Below, in pieces: positions 35,658 through 43,965 of a stretch of DNA of 64,000 bases. Every line of letters begins with the position of its first letter. Position 1 is the stretch's first letter. This stretch comes from Alcanivorax jadensis T9 (GTDB lineage: Bacteria > Pseudomonadota > Gammaproteobacteria > Pseudomonadales > Alcanivoracaceae). Under the pieces are notes generated by a model. That model saw only the letters and a program-made list of their open reading frames with translations, had not been told where the DNA came from and made no database searches. The stretch is taken from the NCBI RefSeq assembly GCF_000756655.1, contig NZ_ARXU01000016.1, positions 1-64,000 of the forward strand. Direction: 5' to 3'. Both the position numbers and the translations under genes were made by a program.

Positions 35658-36665
35658 TCACCCTTCCTGCAACAGTTTCCGCAGATCCACCAGTGCCGCA
35701 TTGGCGCGGGACACATAATTGGCCATCACCAGGGAATGGTTAGCCAGCATGCCAAATCCATCGCCGTTAAGAATCAGCGGACTCCACAGGGTTTCCTGGG
35801 TCGCTTCCAGCTCGCGTACCATCTGGCGAAAGCTGACAGTGGCGTTCTTTTTCCGTAGCACTTCGGCGAAGTCCACCTCGGCAGCACGCATCAACTGGGT
35901 CAACGCCCAGGTTGCGCCCCGTGCTTCATAAAACGCATCGTCGATTTTCAACCAGGGCGTTTTCACAAAGTCTTCTTCATTACCGGGCTTGGCAACGGAC
36001 TCGGCACTGCCCACATCCATATTCAGCTCACTGCGCCCCACACTCTGGCTCAATTTCAGGCTCAGGGAGCCCAGCCGGCTCTGCACTTCGTTGAGCCAGT
36101 AGTTGAGGTTATCCGCTCGGGCATAAAATTTGCCGTCGCCTTCGTTGGCATCGGTAAGGCGATCCAGATAGCTTTGCAGCGCCTTGATACCCCGGCGGTA
36201 TTCACTTTCCGTGGCGGGCATAGCCCAGCTCTGTGCATCAAAGTTGAATTGGGGCTCGGCAATGGCCAGATCCCGGTCTTCCTGACTCTGGGACTGGGAG
36301 CGACTCATATCCCGACGTAGCACCCGGGTAAAATCACGCACCTGCACCAGTACGCCGTACTCCCAGGCGGGCATGTTATCCATCCACAGACGGTGGGGCA
36401 GGATATCGTTACTGAGATAGCCTCCCGGCTTGGACAGCAAGGTGTCAGAAACGAAGATAAGTTCACGGGCAATGGTTTCGCCGGCGACCACGTTTTCGCG
36501 ACTGGGCAATTCACGCAGATCAGGCTCCTGGCTCCAGTACCAGCTCAGCAGAACATCCACCAGCAGTAGCAGCCCCAGCAACCACAGCACCCCTTTCCAA
36601 ATCCGGTTATGGCGGGGGTCGAGCATGGCGTCACCCATTTTTTCGCTGAATTTTTCGTTACTCAT
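35658..36665 (-). CDS. DUF2333 family membrane-anchored protein
   Basis: A 335-residue protein. One membrane helix at about 24-43 (KGVLWLLGLLLLVDVLLSWYW) anchors a large periplasmic domain with conserved WMDNMPAWEYGVLVQVRDF and ARADNLNYWLNEVQSRLGSLS segments. The family is common in gammaproteobacteria without a settled function. It starts 28 bases after the end of the sensor kinase gene on the same strand, so it may be read together with the redox operon, although it also occurs elsewhere without it. Confidence 0.8.
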   Translation of the reverse strand: MSNEKFSEKMGDAMLDPRHNRIWKGVLWLLGLLLLVDVLLSWYWSQEPDLRELPSRENVVAGETIARELIFVSDTLLSKPGGYLSNDILPHRLWMDNMPAWEYGVLVQVRDFTRVLRRDMSRSQSQSQEDRDLAIAEPQFNFDAQSWAMPATESEYRRGIKALQSYLDRLTDANEGDGKFYARADNLNYWLNEVQSRLGSLSLKLSQSVGRSELNMDVGSAESVAKPGNEEDFVKTPWLKIDDAFYEARGATWALTQLMRAAEVDFAEVLRKKNATVSFRQMVRELEATQETLWSPLILNGDGFGMLANHSLVMANYVSRANAALVDLRKLLQEG

Positions 36666-36693
36666 GATCACTCCCAAGATCGACGAACCACCA

Positions 36694-38034
36694 CTATAAC
36701 CCAGGCATTTCAGTAGCGGCAGGGAGTAACACGATAGCAGCTGCAGGAGAGTCCGCACACCGTTTACGATAAGACAGGCTTCCCCCATAGAGCGACAGGA
36801 TGCCGGTGACGATAGACAGCCCCAAACCCGCGCCATCCTTATCGGAGTGACCGCGGCTGAAACGTTCCCCATAGCGATGCCCCTGATCCTGGCTCAGACC
36901 TTCACCGCTGTCAGAAATCGCTATGCGCACGTGATTGCCCTGTTTCTCGGCGTTCACGCCAACGATACCAGGATCGGCATAGCGACAGGCGTTATCGACC
37001 AGATTGCGCAACACCAATCGCAGCGCCTCCTCGGGAATAGCTACCCAGAGGGAAGTATCCAGACACAACTCCAATTGCTGATGGAGACGATCCGCCACCG
37101 GCACCAGGGACGCCAGTGTTTCCCTCGCCACTCTCAATACGTCGACACAGCCACCCTTCTCAGGAGGCCCGAGAGCAGGATCCAGACGGGCCAGCACCAA
37201 AAGCTGCTCAAGCATGCGCTCAGCCCGCCCCACCGCCTCCTTCAGTGCCTGCAGAGAGGCTTCCCGCTGCTGAGGGTCAGGCAAGGAGATCGCATTCTCC
37301 ACGTGCAATTGCAATACCATCAGCAGGGTTCGCAATTCGTGGGCCGCGTCCGCAGTAAAACGCTTTTCTCGCTCAATACCGGCTTCCAGGCGCTCTAATA
37401 ATTGATTGATGGCCTCCTTCACTGGCTCCAACTCTCGCACTTTTTTGCCATCGGACAGCCGGGTCAAGTTATCCGGTGAACGTCTGCTTACTGAACGAGC
37501 AAGATCCGATAGAGGCGACAGGCCTACACGTATGGCCAGCCACACCAGCAACATGATGAAAGGCACGCTGATCAGATAAGGCGCCAACAACGAACCTGCC
37601 ACGTTCCTGACCATTGAGTGACGAGCATAATCACTCTCCGCCAGGATCAGCCAGCGCTCATTGGCCAGAGGCAGCGAATAAGCATGCCAGCCTTTTTTTT
37701 CCTGATACAGCGGCTGACTATTCAGCGCGATCAACGGCATCTCGGGAGAGCCCTCGCTGGCGGCGACCAGGTTGCCGTCTTGCCAGAGCTGATAGATGAA
37801 ATAACGCAGGTAGCGAGACTCCTGATTATCCAAAACCGACAGAGACGCATCTGGCGGATATCCCTCCCGCCAGAAACCCGCCAAGAGATGGGCGCTTTGC
37901 ACCAGCTCCGCGTCGTACTGCTCATCCAGTTCGTGATAAAGGGTTCGGTAGGCAAATAAAGCCTGTAACAGGCCACCTCCAACGATGACCATCAGCAGGG
38001 ACAAGATCAAAAAACGGCGAATGGAAAAAGTCAT
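36694..38034 (-). CDS. Sensor histidine kinase, QseC/PmrB-like
   Basis: A 446-residue membrane kinase. Membrane helices are near 8-28 and 150-170, with a periplasmic loop of about 120 residues between them. A HAMP-like linker follows. The H-box reads AAHELRTLLMVLQ with His232. The invariant proline of HELRTPL is replaced by Leu237. The ATP domain has the N-box NLVDNACRYA, the G1 box ISDSGEGL and GAGLGLSIV. It overlaps the response regulator gene by four bases. The signal is unknown, but the operon suggests an envelope redox or metal cue. Confidence 0.88.
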   Translation of the reverse strand: MTFSIRRFLILSLLMVIVGGGLLQALFAYRTLYHELDEQYDAELVQSAHLLAGFWREGYPPDASLSVLDNQESRYLRYFIYQLWQDGNLVAASEGSPEMPLIALNSQPLYQEKKGWHAYSLPLANERWLILAESDYARHSMVRNVAGSLLAPYLISVPFIMLLVWLAIRVGLSPLSDLARSVSRRSPDNLTRLSDGKKVRELEPVKEAINQLLERLEAGIEREKRFTADAAHELRTLLMVLQLHVENAISLPDPQQREASLQALKEAVGRAERMLEQLLVLARLDPALGPPEKGGCVDVLRVARETLASLVPVADRLHQQLELCLDTSLWVAIPEEALRLVLRNLVDNACRYADPGIVGVNAEKQGNHVRIAISDSGEGLSQDQGHRYGERFSRGHSDKDGAGLGLSIVTGILSLYGGSLSYRKRCADSPAAAIVLLPAATEMPGL

Positions 38035-38696
38035 CCCGTCTCACCCGCCAAGCTGTAACCCACCCCCCTGACCGTACGAATCAGACCACTCCCCAGCTTT
38101 TTACGTAAATGGTGGATATGTACTTCCAAAGCATTGCTTTCCACATCCTCGTTCCAGCCATACAGCCCCTGCTCAAGCTGGTCACGAGTAAGAACACGAC
38201 CACGATGGCGCACCAGCTGTAATAGCACACTCATTTCCCGTCGTGACAGGTTTACCGGCTCGCCGCCAAGTGTCACAAGGAACCGCTCGGCATCGATTTC
38301 CAGTTCACCGATCTTTAGCGTTTCCGTTCCCGGGGCTTCCCGACGGCGTAGTCGTGCACGAATCCGGGCGATCAGCTCCATAGAGGAAAACGGTTTCACC
38401 AGGTAGTCATCTGCCCCGCTATCCAGCCCGCTGATGCGGTCTTCCAGAGCATCTTTGGCACTGATGATAATCACCGGAATCTGTTTATCCTGTTGCCGCA
38501 AGGCTTTTAATGCAGCCAGGCCCTCCAGCCCAGGCAGGCCGAGATCTAGCAGCACCAGTGCAAAACCGCCGTCTTCCAGTGCCGGCATCACCAGATCACC
38601 CCGATCAATGTGATCCACCGTGTAACCTTCTGCACGGAGTGCACGCTGCAAGCCATCAGCTAACAGGGCGTCGTCCTCAACCAGTAGCAGGCGCAT
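38031..38696 (-). CDS. OmpR-family response regulator, QseB/PmrA-like
   Basis: A 221-residue regulator. The receiver (1-115) has VEDD at 6-9, the phospho-acceptor Asp51 in LLDLGLPG, and Lys in YLVKPFSS near 100. The winged helix DNA-binding domain (about 125-218) ends HIHHLRKKLGSGLIRTVRGVGYSL. The start at 38696 gives MRLLLVEDD; a longer frame upstream overlaps apbE and is not credible. It overlaps apbE by 20 bases and the kinase by four. A TTAA tandem array at 41581 fits what this subfamily binds. Confidence 0.9.
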   Translation of the reverse strand: MRLLLVEDDALLADGLQRALRAEGYTVDHIDRGDLVMPALEDGGFALVLLDLGLPGLEGLAALKALRQQDKQIPVIIISAKDALEDRISGLDSGADDYLVKPFSSMELIARIRARLRRREAPGTETLKIGELEIDAERFLVTLGGEPVNLSRREMSVLLQLVRHRGRVLTRDQLEQGLYGWNEDVESNALEVHIHHLRKKLGSGLIRTVRGVGYSLAGETG

Positions 38697-39582
38697 CGTC
38701 CCCCCATTGAATCCAGTATTGCGCACCGGCTTCATCAAGCAGGCGCTCGGCATCTTTTCCCTGCAAAATAGCCAGAGTTGAAAGCAGTCCTGCCTGGGTA
38801 CACTGTTGTCCAAATACGGTGACGGCACGGGGAGCACTGGAGACAGGCCAGCCGCTGCGCGGATCCAGCACATGACTGTAACGAATCCCGTCACGCAGTA
38901 AAAAACGGCGACTATCGCCGCTTGTGGCCAGCGCTCCGGTAGTGAATTGCAACCGCCCGGCCAGAGGCCTGGCGGTGCCCTCCATGCCGACCAACCAGGG
39001 TTCCTGCGAAGCCCGCCCCACCAGATCGCCGCCAAAGTTCACCAGCAGATCCGCCTCAGAGAGCTGTCCCGCCAGATTGAAAGCGCGATCAACCGCGTAC
39101 TCCTTACCGATACCACCAAGATCCAGCTCCATCCCTGCCTGCAAACGAATGCTATGAGCCCGCCGATCGACTTTCTGCCAACCCACCAATGGCAGCAAGG
39201 TATCGATCTGGGCCTGCTCGGGCAGACAGTCTGAGCCATCAAACTGCCAAGCACGGCGAAGCACCCCCGAGGTAATATCAAAGGCGCCCTCACTGAGTCG
39301 CCAACACTGATCGGCAAAATCCAGCAAACGAGCCGTCTCGTCATCCAGGGCCACCCACTGCCCGCTGGCGTTATTGATGGTCGCCATCAAATTGTCATCC
39401 CGATAGCGGGAAAACTTGTGCTCGATGCGCCAGACCTCTTCGGCCACACATTGGATCGACCGCCAGGCAAGGCTCTCGCTGACACCTCTAATCAGACATT
39501 CGCAGGGGCTGGCCATGGCAGCAAAACGGCCCCGCCAGAGAGGGCCATCCTGTTCCATGATGATATCTCTGCCCTGGCTCAT
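38677..39582 (-). CDS. apbE: FAD:protein FMN transferase, ApbE family
   Basis: A 301-residue enzyme that transfers FMN from FAD to Thr or Ser of target proteins. Family motifs are LDLGGIGKEYAVDRA (about 153-167), LLVNFGGDLVG (about 179-189), ATSGDSRRF and YSHVLDPRSGWPV, the last with the metal-binding residues. No signal peptide or lipobox precedes the first family strand (FAAMASPCECLI at 20-31), and GGAG upstream supports the chosen start. The enzyme is therefore predicted cytosolic, unlike most ApbE lipoproteins. It lies 19 bases after DUF3570 in the same operon, and that protein is its likely substrate. Confidence 0.92.
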   Translation of the reverse strand: MSQGRDIIMEQDGPLWRGRFAAMASPCECLIRGVSESLAWRSIQCVAEEVWRIEHKFSRYRDDNLMATINNASGQWVALDDETARLLDFADQCWRLSEGAFDITSGVLRRAWQFDGSDCLPEQAQIDTLLPLVGWQKVDRRAHSIRLQAGMELDLGGIGKEYAVDRAFNLAGQLSEADLLVNFGGDLVGRASQEPWLVGMEGTARPLAGRLQFTTGALATSGDSRRFLLRDGIRYSHVLDPRSGWPVSSAPRAVTVFGQQCTQAGLLSTLAILQGKDAERLLDEAGAQYWIQWGDDAPATG

Positions 39583-39601
39583 ACGGGCTCCATCGCAACG
39601 A

Positions 39602-40858
39602 TTACCAATAGAAGGTATACCCGACCTGCGTAATCAGCGCATCCAATTCCGAGGCATCACTGTCACCGCTCTGCTGGAAGCTTTCCACGCGCAAGCTCAG
39701 CTGCTGGTTGTTCTTCCACTGCTTGCCAACCTTCACCCCATAGGTGGTATCGGTAAGATTGCCCAAGCGATAATCCGCCGACACTTCGTCGAGAGAGCCC
39801 ACCTGCGCAGCAGTAACAGATTCCTGGTAGAAATCGGCTTCCCCCTGGTCATACCAGCGCACATGCGGTTGCAGGAACCAGCCATTGTCGAACTGAAAGC
39901 GATATTTCACATCCAGAGTATGTGACGTAATGCCCCAATCGTCCGACATGAAACGATAGCCCACCGCCAGCACATCACGATTGAAGTGATAGCGATTCTC
40001 CCAATAAAGCGCATTTTTGGTGCGTGAATCCGGCCGCAATTCGAAAATTTGGGCGTCGCCGGCACCAATGTCCATCGCACCAAAACTCTCCGCTTCCAGC
40101 GGGTCGCCATTGGCACCAACCACAGTGACGATTTTGTAGGGATCAGTGTGATAACCATCCGAGACCGACACGTTGTAATTTAGCTGCATCAACCAGTTAC
40201 GGTTGATCACCTGGGTAACACCAAACAGCAAATCATTGATTGAACGGTCTTCCGAACCATCGGTTTTCTGCTGATCACTCTGGAAAGTCAGCCCCACCGG
40301 GCTACCCCCTACCGGATCAATGGTGTCCGCCTCATGGGCCAGACCAAAAGTCAGGGTCGTATTTTTGTTGTTCAGGTCCCACAACAGGCCGGCATTAAGG
40401 CCCATGGAGGTAAAGTCATACTCGTTTGAAAAGTTCATTCCTGCAGTCCAGCGTAACGTCCGGCTGAACGGACGCGTATACTGCATGTTGGCAGCAACCC
40501 GGGTATCTTTGAAAGAGTCATCCAGCGGCACTTCGTTAGTGACCTGGTATTGCTGACCGCCTGACGGGGACGTAAAGGTCTGCGGCTTGTCTGATTTGAT
40601 TGCCCCGTTATGGGAAGCACCGGTCAACGAATCCAGTGTCAGCTTGAGCTCCAGCTCGCTGTCATCGGAAAACTGTTTCTTGCCGCGCACCACCGGCTCA
40701 ACCGCCGTGACTCGATCTTTCTCGCTATAATAAAGCACGGCAGAGTCGAACTGCCAGGCATCCGCATCCCCCTGGGCCAGGGCAGGCTGCCCCAGCAAGG
40801 CGCAAGTTGCAGCGGCAATTCCGACACCGATTTGTTTTCCATCCAGTTTCTTTTGCAT
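39602..40858 (-). CDS. DUF3570 outer-membrane protein, candidate flavinylation target
   Basis: A 418-residue secreted protein. The signal peptide covers about 1-28 (AATCALLGQPALA, then cleavage before QG). The rest is rich in alternating strands, with Tyr/Trp-rich ends and a C-terminal QVGYTFYW, whose final aromatic residue is typical of outer-membrane barrels. Near the start, residues 76-82 read DSLTGAS, matching the Dxx(S/T)GA(S/T) motif modified by ApbE. The ATG at 40858 fits the GAGG spacing better than 40864. It lies between the DUF4266 lipoprotein and apbE. The function is unknown to me; an FMN-bearing barrel is inferred. Confidence 0.85.
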   Translation of the reverse strand: MQKKLDGKQIGVGIAAATCALLGQPALAQGDADAWQFDSAVLYYSEKDRVTAVEPVVRGKKQFSDDSELELKLTLDSLTGASHNGAIKSDKPQTFTSPSGGQQYQVTNEVPLDDSFKDTRVAANMQYTRPFSRTLRWTAGMNFSNEYDFTSMGLNAGLLWDLNNKNTTLTFGLAHEADTIDPVGGSPVGLTFQSDQQKTDGSEDRSINDLLFGVTQVINRNWLMQLNYNVSVSDGYHTDPYKIVTVVGANGDPLEAESFGAMDIGAGDAQIFELRPDSRTKNALYWENRYHFNRDVLAVGYRFMSDDWGITSHTLDVKYRFQFDNGWFLQPHVRWYDQGEADFYQESVTAAQVGSLDEVSADYRLGNLTDTTYGVKVGKQWKNNQQLSLRVESFQQSGDSDASELDALITQVGYTFYW

Positions 40859-40868
40859 TGTCATTCCC

Positions 40869-41096
40869 TCAGTTACAGCCGCAGCCACCACCACCAAAAC
40901 CGCGCCCACCACTGGACGCTTCCTTGCTGAAATAGATGTGATCATCCAAAGCATCATCCAGACCGTCAGCAGCGCCAGGTGTCATCACCGGCTTGGCCAT
41001 AAGGTCCCTCTGCCAGGGCTGAACGCCGAGATTTTGACAACCGCTCAAGCCAGCCAGTGCAGCCAGCAGTACGGTAAAGGTAAATAGGGTTTTCAT
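40869..41096 (-). CDS. DUF4266 small lipoprotein with C-terminal Cys-Gly-Cys-Asn
   Basis: A 75-residue lipoprotein. The lipobox LSGC puts the acylated cysteine at 20. The mature peptide contains VQPWQRDLMAKPVM and DHIYFSKEASSGG, the DUF4266 signature, and ends in a glycine run followed by CGCN (Cys72, Cys74). The two cysteines at the extreme end could bind metal or form a disulfide, and the thioredoxin encoded next to it may act on them. It overlaps the thioredoxin gene by four bases and lies ten bases before the DUF3570 start. Confidence 0.88.
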   Translation of the reverse strand: MKTLFTFTVLLAALAGLSGCQNLGVQPWQRDLMAKPVMTPGAADGLDDALDDHIYFSKEASSGGRGFGGGGCGCN

Positions 41097-41539
41097 TGTT
41101 GAGACTCCATCAGACGGACGATTTCCTTCTCGTATTTGTCGCTATGCTTGGCGACAAAACCGATATGCCTGGATAGCTCGCTTCCGTTTGCCGCCAGTAA
41201 CACTGCGCTCGGCATTCCCTCTAGTTGATATCGGGAAGCCAATTCGCCATGAGGATCAAACACCAACGGAAATAGGGCTGGATAACTGGCCAGGAATCGC
41301 TCGGCATCAGCCCTCTCCTGATCTACATTGATACCAATCACCGTAAACCCCTGATCGCCATATTTTTCCTGCATTTGATTGAGCCAGGGAAAGGAACGAC
41401 GGCAAGGCACACACCAGCTGGCCCAGAAGTCCACGTAAATCACTTTTGCGTCACCGACCTGCTCCGGCGAGAATGGAAGGGGATCGGCATGGGCTAGCCA
41501 GGGAATGGCCAGCAGAACAAGCACCCGTAAATAGCGCAT
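41093..41539 (-). CDS. Periplasmic TlpA-like thioredoxin
   Basis: A 148-residue exported thiol-disulfide protein. The signal peptide covers about 1-18, ending AHA. The active site is WASWCVPCRRS (Cys43, Cys46) and the cis-Pro lies in EGMPSAVLL. It is the first gene of a six-gene minus-strand operon and divergent from dsbD, which could keep it reduced. Its probable target is the C-terminal cysteine pair of the DUF4266 lipoprotein. GGAGAGCCTC precedes the ATG. Confidence 0.9.
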   Translation of the reverse strand: MRYLRVLVLLAIPWLAHADPLPFSPEQVGDAKVIYVDFWASWCVPCRRSFPWLNQMQEKYGDQGFTVIGINVDQERADAERFLASYPALFPLVFDPHGELASRYQLEGMPSAVLLAANGSELSRHIGFVAKHSDKYEKEIVRLMESQQ

Positions 41540-41580
41540 GAGGCTCTCCTTATTGTGAGCCCACAGCTTCCACCGGACGC

Positions 41581-41608
41581 CTTAAAGGAACCTTAAGGCA
41601 CCGTTAAT
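41581..41608. promoter_or_regulatory. Three tandem TTAA half-sites, candidate response-regulator box
   Basis: CTTAAA (41581-41586), CTTAAG (41592-41597) and GTTAAT (41603-41608) each begin 11 bases apart. PmrA/QseB-type regulators bind direct repeats of this form (TTAA half-sites with 5-bp spacers), and the operon encodes such a regulator. The array lies between the divergent thioredoxin operon and dsbD, so it could control either. Identified by eye. Confidence 0.55.
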
Positions 41609-41685
41609 AAACACCCCTGAAACTAATTCGCCTATTCGGCATCGAAACTGTGCCGGTAATATCTTTGGGGTTTGAGGAGACAGTA

Positions 41686-43557
41686 ATGCAGAACAGCTGG
41701 CAGCGACTGGGGCTTTTTCTTTCACTGTTTTGTTTATGGCCTATTGCCATCGCGCAAGACCTGTTTGGCGAGCAGCCTCTTCCTGGCGTCGATGAAGCCA
41801 TTCAATTGATCACCGATGCAGACTGGGACAACCAGCAACTGCTGCTGGATTTCGAGCTTATGGAGGACGTTTACCTCTATCAGCACCGTTTCGGCTTCAG
41901 CCTGCGTGACCAGAACGGCAACGTGCTGGAGGATTTCGCTGACTACGCCCTGCCTCCCGGCAAGGACAAGACCGACGAGATTTTCGGGGATGTGGAGGTG
42001 TACTACGACCGGCTTACCCTGAACTTGCCAGTGACCAGCGTACCGCTGGTGGCGACCGAGCTGGAGGTGCGCTACCAGGGCTGCATCGAGGACACCCTGT
42101 GCTACCCGCCCACCAGGAAAGTCATCCCGCTGGCCAACCCGTCACCGGCAAAAAAGCCCCCGGCCGCTCAGGCGGCCCGCCCCGCTGATACCACCAGCAG
42201 CAATAACGATGACGGCGGCTTCCTCAGCACCCTGCAATCCGACGATGCCAACGCCTTCAACCGCTGGATGAACGACCGCTCCCTGGGCCTGGTAATCGGC
42301 CTCTTTTTTGTCGGCGGGCTGCTGCTGGCGTTCACCCCTTGCGTGTTCCCCATGGTGCCGATTCTGTCCGGCATTATTGCCGGCGAGAAGGAGCCCAGTG
42401 CCAGCCGTGGCTTTGTACTAAGTACCAGCTATGTGCTGGGCATGGCGGTGCCCTATACCTTTGCCGGCCTGCTGGTTGCGGTATTTGGCGCCGGGCTCAA
42501 CCTGCAATTTATGTTGCAACAGCCAGCGGCCATCATTACTTCCACCGTGATCTTCGTGCTGCTGGCGCTGTCCATGTTCGGCCTTTATGAGCTGCAACTG
42601 CCCGCCTTTCTGCGTAACAAGTTGCACCAGCCCGGCGAGAGCAAGCGCGGCAGCCTTTTCGGTGCCGCTATCATGGGGGCCATCTCTGCCCTGGTCGTGT
42701 CTCCCTGTGTTACCCCGATTTTGGCCGGTGCACTGATCTATGTGGCCGCGAGCGGTGATGCCCTCACCGGCGCCGCCTCCCTGTTTGCCCTGTCCATGGG
42801 CATGGGCTTGCCGCTGATCATCTTTGGCACCGGCGGCGGCAGCTTGCTGCCCCGGGCCGGCATGTGGATGGAAGAGATCAAACGCTTCTTCGGGGTGGTC
42901 ATGCTCGGTGTTGCCATCTGGCTTCTGGATCGCATCATCAACGGCACCATTACCCTGGGCCTTTACGGCTTGCTTCTGGCGGTCTACGGCGTGCAGCTCG
43001 GCGCTCTGGAAGCCGCCGGCGAAGGCATCGCCCGGCTCAAGCGCGGCATCGCCCTGGTGCTGGCCCTGTATGGCTCGGTGATGATCGTTGGTGCGCTCAG
43101 TGGCGGCGACGATCCACTCCAGCCCCTGGCGCCGATGACGCAATCGGCACCGGCCGCGGCCACCGCCAGTGCCCCGGGGGACCACGGGCCCTGGCAAACC
43201 ATCTTGGGACGCGACAATCTGGGCACCGCCCTGGCTAATTCCCGCCAGGCAGGCAAACCGGTGCTGGTGGATTTCTTTGCCGAGTGGTGTGTGGCCTGCA
43301 AAATACTGGAGGAAACCACCCTCAGCGACCCGCAGGTACTCGCCGCCATGAAAGACTTCGATCTCTACCGGGTGGACATCACCGAGATCAACGCGGACAG
43401 CCAGGCGATCATGGAGCAATACAACATCCTCGGCCTGCCGGCGCTGGTGTTCTTCACCCCGGAAGGCATGGAACTACCGGAATCCCGGGTGCTGGGGGAA
43501 ATGAAGCCGGACCGGTTTCTGGAACACCTGGATAAGCGGGTTATGCCGGGGCTGTAG
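41686..43557 (+). CDS. dsbD: Thiol:disulfide interchange protein DsbD
   Basis: Carries electrons from cytosolic thioredoxin across the inner membrane to periplasmic thiol proteins. It has 623 residues: signal peptide (about 1-23), periplasmic alpha domain with the cysteine pair in GCIEDTLCYPP, eight membrane helices with the two cysteines in FTPCVFPMVP and VVSPCVTPIL, and a C-terminal thioredoxin domain with EWCVACK. All redox cysteines are intact. GAGGAGACAGTA precedes ATG 41686. It is divergent from the TlpA-like gene, a plausible electron acceptor. Confidence 0.95.
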   Translation: MQNSWQRLGLFLSLFCLWPIAIAQDLFGEQPLPGVDEAIQLITDADWDNQQLLLDFELMEDVYLYQHRFGFSLRDQNGNVLEDFADYALPPGKDKTDEIFGDVEVYYDRLTLNLPVTSVPLVATELEVRYQGCIEDTLCYPPTRKVIPLANPSPAKKPPAAQAARPADTTSSNNDDGGFLSTLQSDDANAFNRWMNDRSLGLVIGLFFVGGLLLAFTPCVFPMVPILSGIIAGEKEPSASRGFVLSTSYVLGMAVPYTFAGLLVAVFGAGLNLQFMLQQPAAIITSTVIFVLLALSMFGLYELQLPAFLRNKLHQPGESKRGSLFGAAIMGAISALVVSPCVTPILAGALIYVAASGDALTGAASLFALSMGMGLPLIIFGTGGGSLLPRAGMWMEEIKRFFGVVMLGVAIWLLDRIINGTITLGLYGLLLAVYGVQLGALEAAGEGIARLKRGIALVLALYGSVMIVGALSGGDDPLQPLAPMTQSAPAAATASAPGDHGPWQTILGRDNLGTALANSRQAGKPVLVDFFAEWCVACKILEETTLSDPQVLAAMKDFDLYRVDITEINADSQAIMEQYNILGLPALVFFTPEGMELPESRVLGEMKPDRFLEHLDKRVMPGL

Positions 43558-43965
43558 CAGGTAATATCGACGTAGCTGCCGTAGGAGCGGCGCTTGAGCC
43601 GCGAACCGCGCTTTGCGCGGAAATCGACCGCAGGGCGATCAGGAATCCCAAAAATCGACAGGTCTATCCACGATAGCGTCGCGGATACCCACGTCTTCGT
43701 CGCCTCGCTGACGCTCGGTTCGCGGCTCAAGCGCCGCTCCTACAACAGCCCTGTTGAAATGTTGTTGTTCCTGCATCTAAACAAAAACCGTGAAACAGTA
43801 CCGATTGCCCGGCATCTTCCGGTAACTTGTAACGAATGTTGTAAACCCCTTTTTTCTGTCATGATTTCCCCCTAATATTGCACAAGTGCCAGAAACGCCG
43901 GGATAACCGGTGCATTTCCTGCACGTTCACGGCAGATAACGACAAATTCCCCAGGGGGACCTGTT
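43558..43965. other. Gap between dsbD and aroQ
   Basis: It holds a GTAGGAGC palindrome (43581-43743), then an AT-richer stretch up to about 43875 that probably contains the aroQ promoter. No convincing gene is seen. AATATTGCAC near 43876 was the only conspicuous element. Confidence 0.6.
43581..43743. repeat. GTAGGAGC palindrome, copy 3
   Basis: GTAGGAGCGGCGCTTGAGCC and GGCTCAAGCGCCGCTCCTAC form the arms. GCGAACCGCGC and GCTCGGTTCGCG lie inside. It follows dsbD directly. The two arm ends are perfectly complementary over 20 bases. Confidence 0.85.
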
